Assembly (NCBI RefSeq): GCF_001592825.1
Contig: NZ_LTZG01000011.1
Span: 186,001 to 250,000 of the forward strand
Direction of reading: 5' to 3'
Source of the DNA: Planococcus maritimus
GTDB lineage: Bacteria > Bacillota > Bacilli > Bacillales_A > Planococcaceae
Length of the DNA stretch: 64,000 nucleotides
The translations under genes and the position numbers were made by a program. Of the stretch, positions 8,888 through 17,820 are shown in pieces. Every line of letters begins with the position of its first letter. Position 1 is the stretch's first letter. The notes below the pieces were generated by a model. It saw nothing but the letters and a program-made list of their open reading frames with translations, was not told where the DNA came from and searched no databases.

Positions 8888-10615
8888 ATGACAAAAGCCC
8901 AACTGAAAAACAGGATCGCCGTAGCCAATAAAGAGAAAAAAGCAGATCTTGTCATCCGCCATGCGTCGATTGTCAATGTCTTCACCAAAACCTTGACGAC
9001 CGGAGATGTCGCGGTATGCGACGGCGTGATCGTCGGCATTGGCGACTATGAAGGCATTCAGGAAGTCGATGCAAGGGGCAAATTCCTTGCCCCCGGCTTA
9101 ATCGACGCCCACGTCCACATCGAATCATCAATGGTAACGCCCCAGCAATTTTCGCAAATTGTCTTGCCGCACGGGGTGACAACCGTCATCACCGATCCGC
9201 ATGAAATCGCCAATGTCAGTGGAGTGGCAGGACTTGAATTTATGTTGAAAGATGCAGAGTCAGCCTTGCTGGACATTAAAATGATGTTGCCGTCCTGCGT
9301 CCCTGCGACGCCTTTTGAAAATGCGGGAGCTCGACTTTCTGCGGAGGATTTGCGGCCTTTTGTCGGACGCGACCAAGTGCTGGGCCTAGCGGAAGTGATG
9401 GATTTTCCGGCTGTCCTCAATGGCGACGAGGCGATGCTCGACAAACTTTTGTTAAGCAGCCAAATTGACGGTCATGCGGCTGGCCTCACCGCTAACGACA
9501 TTAATGTCTACGGCACGGCCGGCATTTTGACAGATCATGAATGTGTAACAAAAGAAGAAATGGCGATGCGCCTTGAACGCGGGCTTTACGTCATGCTGCG
9601 CGAAGGTTCGGTCGCAAAAGACTTGAACGCCCTTCTTGAAGGCGTCACCGAACAAAACGCGCACCGTTGTTTGTTTTGTACAGATGACAAGCATCTCGAC
9701 GATTTAATCGACGAAGGCAGCGTCGATTACAATGTCCGGACAGCGATTCGCCATGGCATCAACCCCATCACAGCCATTTCAATGGCGACTCTCAACGCCG
9801 CCCAATGCTTCGGCTTGCATCGAAAAGGCGCCATTGCCCCAGGCTACGATGCGGATTTCGTGCTGCTTGATCGATTGGAAGACTTTATGATTGCTGAAGT
9901 CTATAAAGGCGGCCAATTAGCGGCGAAAGATGGCCGCTATACCGGCCCCGTCCAAGAAGCGAGCGATCCCTCAGCTGTCCACGATACGGTCCGCTTGCCC
10001 GAACTGTCTCTGGCAGATCTGCAAATTCCGATGGGCACCAGCACAAAAGCGCACGTCATCGGCATTAACCCGAACAAATTGATTACCGAGCATGTCATCG
10101 AAGACGTCCCCGTTGTTGACGGAAATTTTGTTTCAGACGCCGCAAGCGGCCATTTGAAAATCGCCGTCATCGAACGCCACCGGGCAACCGGCAATATCGG
10201 CCTCGGCATCGTCAAAGGGCTGGGCCTTCAAGATGGTGCCATCGCCACCACCGTTGCACACGATTCCCACAATGTAATTGTCGTCGGAACAAATGACGAA
10301 GACATGCTCATCGCCATCAACGCCCTTCACGAGCTGCAAGGCGGGCTCGTCGTCGTCCAAAACGGCCAAATCCTGGCCACCCTGCCGCTGCGGATTGCCG
10401 GATTGATGTCCAGCGAACCGTTTCCCGACGTCTACGACCAGCTAAAGGCAATTGACGAAAGCCTGTTGCAGATCGGCGCCCCGACCCATTTCAATGCATT
10501 CCTGACCTTGTCGTTCCTATCACTGCCGGTCATCCCCCACCTAAAACTGACCGACCGCGGTTTGTTCGATGTCGCCAGCTTCCGCCATATCGAAGTGGTC
10601 GTGCGGGAAGGGTAA
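8888..10615 (+). CDS. ade: Adenine deaminase
   Basis: A 575-residue amidohydrolase that converts adenine to hypoxanthine and ammonia (EC 3.5.4.2) in purine salvage. The N-terminal part carries the metal-binding DAHVHIESSM (~72-81) followed by PHGVTTVITDPHEIANV, diagnostic of the AdeC family. FCTDDKHLDDL and HGINPITAISMATLNAA follow, and a C-terminal adenine-deaminase domain runs from ~400. Length matches the family. The site AAAGGAG is 11 bp before the ATG, slightly long. It appears monocistronic: two repeat units and a strong terminator follow within 175 bp. Confidence 0.95.
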   Translation: MTKAQLKNRIAVANKEKKADLVIRHASIVNVFTKTLTTGDVAVCDGVIVGIGDYEGIQEVDARGKFLAPGLIDAHVHIESSMVTPQQFSQIVLPHGVTTVITDPHEIANVSGVAGLEFMLKDAESALLDIKMMLPSCVPATPFENAGARLSAEDLRPFVGRDQVLGLAEVMDFPAVLNGDEAMLDKLLLSSQIDGHAAGLTANDINVYGTAGILTDHECVTKEEMAMRLERGLYVMLREGSVAKDLNALLEGVTEQNAHRCLFCTDDKHLDDLIDEGSVDYNVRTAIRHGINPITAISMATLNAAQCFGLHRKGAIAPGYDADFVLLDRLEDFMIAEVYKGGQLAAKDGRYTGPVQEASDPSAVHDTVRLPELSLADLQIPMGTSTKAHVIGINPNKLITEHVIEDVPVVDGNFVSDAASGHLKIAVIERHRATGNIGLGIVKGLGLQDGAIATTVAHDSHNVIVVGTNDEDMLIAINALHELQGGLVVVQNGQILATLPLRIAGLMSSEPFPDVYDQLKAIDESLLQIGAPTHFNAFLTLSFLSLPVIPHLKLTDRGLFDVASFRHIEVVVREG

Positions 10616-10626
10616 AACTTGACCTT

Positions 10627-10735
10627 CGTCCCTGTGCACCGCGCAATTCAACTGCTGGCGCCTCTTTCAGAACGCTGATTTGACGGCGTTTTTGTTCCGA
10701 TTGGCGCTGGTTTTGTCCCTGTGCACCACACAATT
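10627..10735 (-). repeat. Paired dispersed repeat after adenine deaminase, 87-bp period
   Basis: Units at 10627-10648 and 10714-10735 on the - strand, so they read TGTCCCTGTGCA... on the + strand. The first begins 11 bp after the deaminase stop codon. The terminator at 10743 follows the second directly. The first unit is slightly degenerate (GCGCAATT). Confidence 0.9.
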
Positions 10736-10742
10736 CAAGCAA

Positions 10743-10789
10743 AAAAGGAACACAGCTCTCGTATAATCGGGAGCTTTGTTCCTTTTTTT
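10743..10789. terminator. Bidirectional terminator after adenine deaminase
   Basis: GGAAC and AGCTC arms pair with GAGCT and GTTCC, with an A run before and TTTTTTT after. It terminates the deaminase gene beyond its two repeat units. Confidence 0.88.
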
Positions 10790-10799
10790 CTCACTTAGA

Positions 10800-10897
10800 A
10801 ATTGTGTCTTACACAGGGACATTTTCAGTCCACATCATCTAAAAAAGCTGTCACAACAACATTCACCGCTCAGCGAATTGTGTCTTGCACAGGGACA
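10800..10897 (+). repeat. Paired dispersed repeat, 76-bp period
   Basis: Units at 10800-10821 (one mismatch, TACACAGG) and 10876-10897. The second ends 7 bp from the stop codon of the - strand dehydrogenase gene. Confidence 0.9.
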
Positions 10898-10904
10898 CAT
10901 ACGT

Positions 10905-11873
10905 TCAATGCACCATAACCACATTCCCTGCTTTCATCCCGCTCTCCACATAACGATGCGCTTGAGCTAGCTCGTCGAGTGGATACGTGCGATCGATGAC
11001 TGCCTTCATCTGCCCAGCCGCAAACAACTCGACTAAATAGCGCAAATCATCGGCTTTATAATTCGCTACGCCCATATATACTCTCCCCGCGCCTTTTCTT
11101 CTCCCCTTAAATTTCTGCAGGACTTCGCTAAGGCTCGGATTGCCGATCAAGTAAATGCCCGTCGGTTTCAATGAACCCTTAGCTTGCGCGAATGTATTTT
11201 TCCCGACGATGTCAAAAATGACGTCATAAGTTTCGCCATTCGCCGTAAAATCTTCTCGCTCGTAATCAATGACCTTGTCCGCCCCGACCGATAAAAGCAT
11301 ATCCAATTTTTCCTGCCGGTCGATCGCTGTCACTTCAGCGCCTTCGTGTTTCGCAAGCTGGACGGCGATGGTGCCGATGCTGCCGCCTGCTCCGATGATC
11401 AATACTTTTTGCCCGGCTTGGACATTGGCTTTCCGGAGGAAGAATAATGCGTTCATTCCACCTGTAGGAATCGTGGCGGCCTGTTCATAATCAAGCTCGT
11501 CTGGCATACGGACAATCGCATAGCGCTCCGGCAAACAGACATACTCAGCATTCGCACCGAGCTTCATCCCGGTCGACCCGACTACACGATCGCCTATTTC
11601 GAAATGTGTCTGGCTCTCCCCGACCGCTTCCACCACGCCGGCAAACTCCTGCCCCAAGACTTTCATTCGCGGCTTGCGAGCACCGAATAGCAAACGCATC
11701 GGCAACCGTAAATAAGGGGGAAATGTAAAGCTGCGCATTTCACAATCTCCCGCCGTGACGGTAGATGCCAGGACTTTGATGCTGATTTCTTTGGCTTTTG
11801 GCCTCGGTTTTTCAAGTTCATGCAGTTCCAAAGTTTCCGGGGTTCCGTAACGCGTGCAGACCATCGCTTTCAT
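10905..11873 (-). CDS. Zinc-independent MDR-family NAD(P)H dehydrogenase / quinone oxidoreductase
   Basis: A 322-residue medium-chain dehydrogenase/reductase. The N-terminal GroES-like fold contains QEFAGVVEAVG, and the Rossmann motif GAGGSIGTIAVQLAK (~145-160) binds NADPH. Cysteine ligands for structural zinc are absent, which points to the quinone-oxidoreductase/enoyl-reductase branch rather than zinc alcohol dehydrogenases. The start is the ATG at 11873, preceded by GGGGAGAAGG; the reading frame continues upstream without a better site. It has no close operon partner. A repeat unit sits 7 bp past its stop codon. Substrate unknown. Confidence 0.87.
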   Translation of the reverse strand: MKAMVCTRYGTPETLELHELEKPRPKAKEISIKVLASTVTAGDCEMRSFTFPPYLRLPMRLLFGARKPRMKVLGQEFAGVVEAVGESQTHFEIGDRVVGSTGMKLGANAEYVCLPERYAIVRMPDELDYEQAATIPTGGMNALFFLRKANVQAGQKVLIIGAGGSIGTIAVQLAKHEGAEVTAIDRQEKLDMLLSVGADKVIDYEREDFTANGETYDVIFDIVGKNTFAQAKGSLKPTGIYLIGNPSLSEVLQKFKGRRKGAGRVYMGVANYKADDLRYLVELFAAGQMKAVIDRTYPLDELAQAHRYVESGMKAGNVVMVH

Positions 11874-12020
11874 ATGCCTTCTCCCCTTTTCTACAATATG
11901 CCATGTCTTTATTGCACGGTTCTCTTGCAGTGGGCGAGCCCTTGTCCTTTCGATAATCAATCCGGCAATTCGGTTCTCTTCCATTTCTTACTTCTATCTT
12001 TGCCATACTGGTTCCTGCTT

Positions 12021-12107
12021 AATTGTGTCTTGCACAGGGACGCAACCAGACATAAACCCAGCAACACCGCCTTTTTCCCCATACGAATTGTGTGGTGCAC
12101 AGGGACA
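12021..12107 (+). repeat. Paired dispersed repeat, 65-bp period
   Basis: Units at 12021-12041 and 12086-12107, between the dehydrogenase start and the SIS gene end. The second unit is 3 bp from the SIS stop codon. Confidence 0.9.
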
Positions 12108-12110
12108 TTA

Positions 12111-12845
12111 TCACGACAACAAAGGAATCCGCTCGCGGTACTTTTCGACAAGTCGATGATTGTGGTCGTCGGCGCCGTCGATATTGCCGCTCAAAAACAC
12201 GGGCGGGTCGAATCCTTGGTCGGCCATTTGCTTAATCGCCTCAGCGAAGATGGCATTTAAAATCGTGGCTCCCACAACCGTTGAAGTGGGGCCGAATGGA
12301 ACTTTTACTTTGTCGTAGGCAAGAACGGCGTCTCCGGCAACAGAATGATTGTCGATGACCAGATCGACAGCGTTGTATAGATGGTTTCCGCTGCTGTGGC
12401 GGGAAGGCTGGCTCCGGGAATAGTCTAGGGACGTCAGCCCGATCGAAAAGACATCTTTTTCGCGAGCGTGCATGGCCACATCGACCGGCACCGGGTTGCG
12501 TCCTGAGGTCGATAGAATGATCAGCACGTCTCCGGGACGGAAATCCTGTTCCGCTAGAAAGCTCGCGGCGTAATCGGGCTGCCGCTCTAATCGGGAGGAC
12601 GTTACGGCGCCTTCATGAAGCATCAGCGGTTCGATCAGGATCGGATGGATGGGTACCAATCCGCCTGCACGGAAAAAAACTTCTTCCGTCAGAATATGCG
12701 AATGTCCGCAGCCAAATAAATGGACGATGTGGCCGTGCGCGATTGCTTCGGCTACTTTACGGGCCGCTTGTGCCATATTGTCTTTTTCACTCGCTTCAAT
12801 CACTCGGAGCTTTTCTTGTATTTTTTCAAAGTATGCCGTTAACAT
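12111..12845 (-). CDS. SIS-domain sugar-phosphate binding protein (UPF0309-like)
   Basis: A 244-residue protein of the SIS_2 type. HLFGCGHSHILTEEVFFRAGG and VLIILSTSGRNPVPVDVA are the two sugar-phosphate-binding loops of SIS folds. It lies 74 bp downstream of nagR in the same direction, so it is probably the last gene of the GlcNAc/amino-sugar operon. A role as isomerase, etherase or regulatory binding protein for an amino-sugar phosphate is an inference. The ATG at 12845 is the only good start. Confidence 0.82.
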   Translation of the reverse strand: MLTAYFEKIQEKLRVIEASEKDNMAQAARKVAEAIAHGHIVHLFGCGHSHILTEEVFFRAGGLVPIHPILIEPLMLHEGAVTSSRLERQPDYAASFLAEQDFRPGDVLIILSTSGRNPVPVDVAMHAREKDVFSIGLTSLDYSRSQPSRHSSGNHLYNAVDLVIDNHSVAGDAVLAYDKVKVPFGPTSTVVGATILNAIFAEAIKQMADQGFDPPVFLSGNIDGADDHNHRLVEKYRERIPLLS

Positions 12846-12919
12846 TCATCCCAGCTCCCTTGTGTATTCAAATGAGTCATGAGATTTGCCCTCGATCAGT
12901 TCCGCGGGCTTCCAATTCC

Positions 12920-13651
12920 TCAACGTTGAATTTCAGAAATGAATTTATAGCGGTCTGCCCGGTAGATGCTGCGGACGACTTCAAACGGCTGCCCGTTCGT
13001 CAGGTAACTGGCTCTTTCTATCAGCAAAATCGCAGATGGGACTTGGATCTGAAGCAGTTCTGCTTCTTCCGGTTTCACGAGTGCCGCTTCCATGCGCTGG
13101 CTTGCGTGGCTGATCTTTAATTGCTGCTCTTGCTCAATCAACGAATACAAAGATCCGGTGAAGGTTTCTTGACTGAGTTGTGGGAACAACTTAACTGGGA
13201 GATAGGTTTTTTCAAGCGCCATTGGCTTATCGTCTGCATAACGGATTCGTTCTACATAAAATACCTTTTCCCCGTCCTCTAATTGAAGCTCTTTGGCAAT
13301 GTCCGGGCCCGGCGTAATGGTCTCGAAACGGATCAGTTTATTGCCCGGCACCATACCGCGTGACTGCATGTCCTCGGTAAAGCTCGTCATGCCAATCAGC
13401 GGCTGCTCCACTTTTGGCGAAGCGACAAATGTGCCCCGTCCTTTTTCCCGGTACAGCAATCCGTCGTTTACCAAATTGGTAATGGACTGGCGGACGGTCA
13501 TGCGGCTGACATTGAAAAGCTCCGTCAATTCGCGCTCAGACGGAATGGCGGCTCCTACAGGAAACTCGCCCTGCTCCATGCGGCGCTTTAGTTCATCTTC
13601 AATTTGAATATACATCGGTACACGTGATTGCTTGTCTAGCAACGGATTCAC
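12920..13651 (-). CDS. nagR: GntR/HutC-family repressor of GlcNAc genes
   Basis: A 243-residue regulator with an N-terminal GntR winged helix (PSERELTELFNVSRMTVRQSITNLVNDGLLYREKGRGTF, read in pieces) and a C-terminal UTRA effector domain (~85-235). It resembles NagR (YvoA) of B. subtilis in motif order and length. I chose the GTG at 13651: it overlaps the nagB stop as GTGA, and the first residues (VNPLLDKQSRVPMY) align with the start of NagR. Known NagR proteins are released from DNA by glucosamine-6-P or GlcNAc-6-P. Its likely target is the palindrome at 17576-17591. Confidence 0.9.
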   Translation of the reverse strand: MNPLLDKQSRVPMYIQIEDELKRRMEQGEFPVGAAIPSERELTELFNVSRMTVRQSITNLVNDGLLYREKGRGTFVASPKVEQPLIGMTSFTEDMQSRGMVPGNKLIRFETITPGPDIAKELQLEDGEKVFYVERIRYADDKPMALEKTYLPVKLFPQLSQETFTGSLYSLIEQEQQLKISHASQRMEAALVKPEEAELLQIQVPSAILLIERASYLTNGQPFEVVRSIYRADRYKFISEIQR

Positions 13652-14388
13652 CGCCTTTCTTGTTGAACCAATTGATAAGCCTCCCGGTCGACAATCAATG
13701 TCACATTCGGATGCTTCCATAAAAAAGAAGCCGGAAACGCTTCACTGATTTCTTGGTCGAGCAAGCGCTTTACCGCTTTCGCCTTTTTTTGGCCGGAAGC
13801 CAGCAAAAGGATTTTGCCACTTTTTAAAATCGAGGCAATGCCTAAAGTAATGGCGTGCGTCGGCACTTCTTCAGCTGATGTAAAAAAACGGGCATTGTTC
13901 GCCCGCGTCGATTCTTCGAGCTTCACGCAATGGGTCAAGCTATGTTCTGAAGTCCCGGGTTCATTAAAGCCGATATGCCCATTCGTCCCCATGCCCAATA
14001 TTTGCAGATGCGGCGGCCCGATCTTGTCGAATAAGGCTTCATAGCGGCGGCATTCCTCTTCGACTGGTTGGGCGATGCCGTCAGGAAGGTGGACGTTTTC
14101 TAACGGGATATCGAGCTGGTTAAATAATTTTTCACACATGAACGTGTAATAACTATTCGGATGGGTTTTGCCCAGGCCTCTGTATTCATCCAAATTGAGC
14201 GTTTGGACTTTTTGATACGAAATCCCCCGCTCTTTATGCCCTTTGATCATTTGTTCATAAAGGCCGAGCGGTGTGGATCCTGTAGCTAGCCCTAACACCG
14301 ATTCACGGTTTTCTGACAGTTGCTGTTCGACCAATTGTGCGGCTGTCTTGCTCATTTCACTGTAATTATCGACTGTAATGATATTCAT
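13648..14388 (-). CDS. nagB: Glucosamine-6-phosphate deaminase
   Basis: A 246-residue NagB (EC 3.5.99.6) that turns glucosamine-6-P into fructose-6-P plus ammonia, linking amino sugars to glycolysis. Visible motifs are GLATGSTPLGLY (phosphate loop), LNLDEYRGL (catalytic Asp), LGMGTNGHIGFNEPG and ITLGIASIL. I chose the ATG at 14388, which overlaps the nagA stop as ATGA with GGAAGAG upstream. The gene ends in a GTGA overlap with nagR, so nagA, nagB and nagR are translationally coupled. Confidence 0.95.
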   Translation of the reverse strand: MNIITVDNYSEMSKTAAQLVEQQLSENRESVLGLATGSTPLGLYEQMIKGHKERGISYQKVQTLNLDEYRGLGKTHPNSYYTFMCEKLFNQLDIPLENVHLPDGIAQPVEEECRRYEALFDKIGPPHLQILGMGTNGHIGFNEPGTSEHSLTHCVKLEESTRANNARFFTSAEEVPTHAITLGIASILKSGKILLLASGQKKAKAVKRLLDQEISEAFPASFLWKHPNVTLIVDREAYQLVQQERR

Positions 14389-15554
14389 TGCAACTCTTCC
14401 TTTGCGTATGAAATATTTCCTCTGCAAATCGTCATCACGACATTCGCGTCTTCATCCAGAATCACCAAGTCGGCATCTTTCCCGTCTGCAATCACGCCTT
14501 TATGTTCAAGGCCGAGCTGTCTCGCGGCATTGGCAGAAGTCATCGCCGCAAGCTCTGCCCATGTGCAATTCGTGACTGCTTTGACATTCTTCACGGCCCC
14601 TTCCATCGTCAAGACGCTGCCGGCAAGCGCACCGTTTGGCAAACGCGCATCCTGTTCACCCACCTGTACGTCTTGTCCGCCTAAATCATAGGTTCCGGGT
14701 ACGAGGCCTTTTGCCCGCATGGCGTCTGTGATGAGCAGTAAGCGGCTTGCGCCGATTTGTTCGTAGGCTAAGCGCACCGATTGCTGATGGCTATGGACAA
14801 AATCCGCAATCAGCTCCACGGACAAAGCTCTTTCCAGAAAAGCAGCCCCGACCACGCCCGGGCTCCGGTGATGAAACGGGCTCATTTGGTTATACAAATG
14901 CGTAACTTGACTCGCGCCTGCTTTTATCGCTTCTTGGACTTGCTCCAAAGTGGCATTCGAATGGCCAATCGATGCAACGACACCATCAGCCGACAACGCC
15001 TCGATAAACTCAATGCCCCCATCTGCCTCAGCAGCCACGGTCACTTGCTTGATACGCTTGCCGCTTAACTCTTGCCATTTTTTGAATAAAGCAAGAGAAG
15101 GCGGCGCAATATGTTCTAGCGGCTGCGCCCCTGCCATTTCTGAGGAAATGAACGGGCCTTCTAAATGTACGCCGAGCATCTCGGCTTGCTGGTCACTTGC
15201 CTGAAAAGCGCCGGCGTTTTGCAAAGCTTTCGAAATCGCCTCATCCGACTGCGTCATTGTCGTCGCCAGAAAACTAGTAGTGCCTTCTTTCGGGAGCGAA
15301 CTCGCCAATCCATCCAAGGCTTCCGGCGTCGCATCCATCGTGTCGAATCCCGAAGCGCCGTGAATATGGACATCGATGAATCCCGGGAGCACTACCCAAT
15401 TTTTTCCGCTTCCGTCAATCTCGATATCGGCTTTCTGGGAAAGATTCTGCCCGATGTCTTTAATTTTGCCGTCTTGTACAAAAAGATCGGCTGTCCGGTT
15501 TTCAGCTCCTGCACTGGCGACGGTGACATTAGAAATCAATACTGTTGGACTCAC
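14385..15554 (-). CDS. nagA: N-acetylglucosamine-6-phosphate deacetylase
   Basis: A 389-residue amidohydrolase (EC 3.5.1.25) that deacetylates GlcNAc-6-P made by the PTS carrier next door. Motifs: PGFIDVHIHGASGFDTMD (metal site), HLEGPFIS, SIGHSNAT, THLYNQMSPFHHRSPG and LITDAMRA with the catalytic Asp. Start is GTG at 15554 with a perfect AAGGAGG 7 bp upstream. It lies 63 bp after nagP with a terminator-like hairpin in between, so nagABR may be expressed by read-through from nagP or from a weak local promoter. Confidence 0.95.
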   Translation of the reverse strand: MSPTVLISNVTVASAGAENRTADLFVQDGKIKDIGQNLSQKADIEIDGSGKNWVVLPGFIDVHIHGASGFDTMDATPEALDGLASSLPKEGTTSFLATTMTQSDEAISKALQNAGAFQASDQQAEMLGVHLEGPFISSEMAGAQPLEHIAPPSLALFKKWQELSGKRIKQVTVAAEADGGIEFIEALSADGVVASIGHSNATLEQVQEAIKAGASQVTHLYNQMSPFHHRSPGVVGAAFLERALSVELIADFVHSHQQSVRLAYEQIGASRLLLITDAMRAKGLVPGTYDLGGQDVQVGEQDARLPNGALAGSVLTMEGAVKNVKAVTNCTWAELAAMTSANAARQLGLEHKGVIADGKDADLVILDEDANVVMTICRGNISYAKEELQ

Positions 15555-15569
15555 TTGAATCCCTCCTTA

Positions 15570-15608
15570 GAAAAAGCCGGGAAAATCATATGCGACCTCC
15601 CCGGCTGT
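15570..15608 (-). terminator. Intra-operon terminator between nagP and nagA
   Basis: Read on the - strand, AGCCGGG-GA pairs with TT-CCCGGCT and is followed by TTTTTC. It would reduce nagABR expression relative to nagP. Confidence 0.7.
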
Positions 15609-15617
15609 TATTTCGAT

Positions 15618-17525
15618 TTAGTTAATTTTCAAGATAGACGCCGTTCCTTGCTGCTGATAGCCGTTTTTCAACATATCCAGTTGTTGGCCCGATAAATTCG
15701 TGAAAACAACCGGCGTGATGACAGAAGGCGCATGGGCTTTCAAATAATCCAGGTCAAGTTTCAACAAAGCATCCCCCCGTTGAATCAACTGCCCTTGTTC
15801 GACTAACGACTCAAATCCTTCGCCATTCAATTTGACGGTATCCAATCCGACATGGATCAATATTTCTATCCCTGTATCGGTCTCGATGCCAAGCGCATGC
15901 TTGGTCGGGAACAAGGTGACCAGCCTGCCGTCCACCGGTGAATAAACTATATTTCCGGAAGGCTTGATCCCGAATCCTGGCCCCATCATTTCTTTTGCAA
16001 AGGCCTCGTCCGGCACATCAGATAAAGGAATGATTTCCCCTTCGATTGGCATCAGAAAATCCTCAGCCAATATTTCTTTCTCCATGCCTTGTTCATCCGG
16101 TGCGTTTTCGATAACTTGATCCGTGTTTTCCGGGGCAGGGTTGCCGTCTGCCAAGCGTTTCTTCATCGCATCCCCCAAAAATTCCACGGCGGTCCCGATG
16201 ACCACTTGAACATTGGTTTTGTTCACTTTCATGACACCCATCGCACCGTGGCGTTTCAAGTCTTTTTCGTTCGTTTGCTCGGCGTCTTTTACGGTCACGC
16301 GAAGACGCGTTGTGCAATAGCCCACTGACGTCAGGTTACCGGTTCCGCCAAGTGCTTCAATCATATGGTACGCTCGTACGTCCAATTGATCGTCTCCAGC
16401 GTAGGCATTCCCGTCTTCTGCATCTTCGTCTTCACGGCCAGGAGTTTTCAAATCGAATTTCACGATCATAAAGTAGAAGATCACGAAGTAAACAATTCCG
16501 GTTACGAGTCCCATGACGAGCAGAAGGAGCGGATTCTGCGCCAATCCATAATTCAGCACATAATCGATCGCGCCCGCTGAAAAGCCAAATCCGTGATGGA
16601 TATCGAGCGCATAAGCAACCATCATCGAAACGCCCGTCAATAATGCATGGATAACATACAATACCGGTGACAAGAACATGAATGAAAACTCAATCGGCTC
16701 TGTAATCCCTGTTAGGAAAGATGTGAATCCAATACTGAAAAACATGCCGGCCACTGCCGCCTTGCGCTCTTTTTTCGCAGCCATATACATGGCGAGGCAC
16801 GCTGCCGGAAGCCCGAACATCATCACCGGGAAAAATCCGGAAAGGAACGGCCCGGCTGTCGGGTCGCCTTTTAGGAAGCGGTTGATTTCCCCGCGAACTA
16901 CTTCGCCGTTGGCATCGGTGAACGTCCCGAAATCGAACCAAACGACTGTATTGATTACATGATGCAAACCGGTCGGCAACAACAGGCGGTTTAAGAAGCC
17001 ATAAGAACCGACGCCAAACATCCCGGCATTTAAAATCCATGCCCCCGCTGCATCGATTCCGTCTTGCACCGGCGGCCATAAATAACCGAGCGCGCCGGCA
17101 AGAATCGTCATCGTCGCCGCTGTGACAATCGGCACAAACCGCCTGCCCCCGAAGAACGCGAGCCAAGTTGGCAGCTTCACGTCATAAAATTTGTTGTATA
17201 GCAATCCGCCGACAATACCGGAGAGAATCCCGGCAAACACACCCATATTAATGGATTCGTTAATGGTGCCGATCGCTGAAGTTAACACTAAATAAGCGAT
17301 CGCCCCAGCAAGTGCCGCTCCCCCATTTCCATCGTGAGCCAATCCCATGGCAATCCCGATGGCAAAAATAAGCGCCAAGTTGTCGATAATTCCAGCGCCC
17401 GCTGCTGACAGAAACGGGATCCCCAGCAAATCATCCTGCCCAAACCGCAACAATAACGCTGCAGCCGGAAGTGTCGCGATTGGAAACATCAATGATTTAC
17501 CAATCTTCTGTAGAAAACCAAACAT
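15618..17525 (-). CDS. nagP: PTS N-acetylglucosamine transporter, EIICBA
   Basis: A 635-residue fused sugar PTS permease. EIIC is a membrane channel (~1-360, LLPTGLHHVINTVVWF and GITEPIEFSFMFLSPVLY). EIIB (~385-460) carries the phosphocysteine in GYCTTRLRV (~403). EIIA (~490-630) carries the phosphohistidine in ILIHVGLDTV (~557). It takes up GlcNAc and delivers GlcNAc-6-P to NagA. The IIC motif and the nagABR genes downstream make GlcNAc the clear substrate. GGGGTGGAG precedes the ATG. Probably controlled by NagR through the palindrome 50 bp upstream. Confidence 0.94.
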   Translation of the reverse strand: MFGFLQKIGKSLMFPIATLPAAALLLRFGQDDLLGIPFLSAAGAGIIDNLALIFAIGIAMGLAHDGNGGAALAGAIAYLVLTSAIGTINESINMGVFAGILSGIVGGLLYNKFYDVKLPTWLAFFGGRRFVPIVTAATMTILAGALGYLWPPVQDGIDAAGAWILNAGMFGVGSYGFLNRLLLPTGLHHVINTVVWFDFGTFTDANGEVVRGEINRFLKGDPTAGPFLSGFFPVMMFGLPAACLAMYMAAKKERKAAVAGMFFSIGFTSFLTGITEPIEFSFMFLSPVLYVIHALLTGVSMMVAYALDIHHGFGFSAGAIDYVLNYGLAQNPLLLLVMGLVTGIVYFVIFYFMIVKFDLKTPGREDEDAEDGNAYAGDDQLDVRAYHMIEALGGTGNLTSVGYCTTRLRVTVKDAEQTNEKDLKRHGAMGVMKVNKTNVQVVIGTAVEFLGDAMKKRLADGNPAPENTDQVIENAPDEQGMEKEILAEDFLMPIEGEIIPLSDVPDEAFAKEMMGPGFGIKPSGNIVYSPVDGRLVTLFPTKHALGIETDTGIEILIHVGLDTVKLNGEGFESLVEQGQLIQRGDALLKLDLDYLKAHAPSVITPVVFTNLSGQQLDMLKNGYQQQGTASILKIN

Positions 17526-17575
17526 TCTTACTCCACCCCTTTATGTGTTCTTGCTTCTCACTATAAAGCGAATAT

Positions 17576-17591
17576 GTATAGTTGTCTATAC
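17576..17591. promoter_or_regulatory. NagR operator (dre-like site) upstream of nagP
   Basis: GTATAGTTGTCTATAC is an inverted repeat (GTATAG/CTATAC around four bases). On the - strand it reads ATTGGTATAGACAACTATAC in context, close to the NagR/GntR-HutC consensus ATTGGTATAGA. It lies 50 bp before nagP. I see no second copy before nagA. Confidence 0.85.
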
Positions 17592-17632
17592 CAATTTAAA
17601 GATTAATCAAAAAAATGTATTCGCTTTCACGA

Positions 17633-17741
17633 AATTGTGTGGCGCACAGGGACGCACACAACTTCCCAAGCCCCGAAAACCCTCTGCCGCCGCCATTTCC
17701 GAAAACTCCTCCTCAGCCGAATTGTGCCGTGCACAGGGACA
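17633..17741 (+). repeat. Paired dispersed repeat, 87-bp period
   Basis: Units at 17633-17653 and 17720-17741 in the divergent region between nagP and glcT. The second unit has a C in the TGTG part. Confidence 0.88.
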
Positions 17742-17820
17742 AAGCTTGTCTTCCCAGGTCCATTTCCTGTATAACTTGAATTACGAGTATCATCGGAATG
17801 ATGATTGAACGGAGGATATC

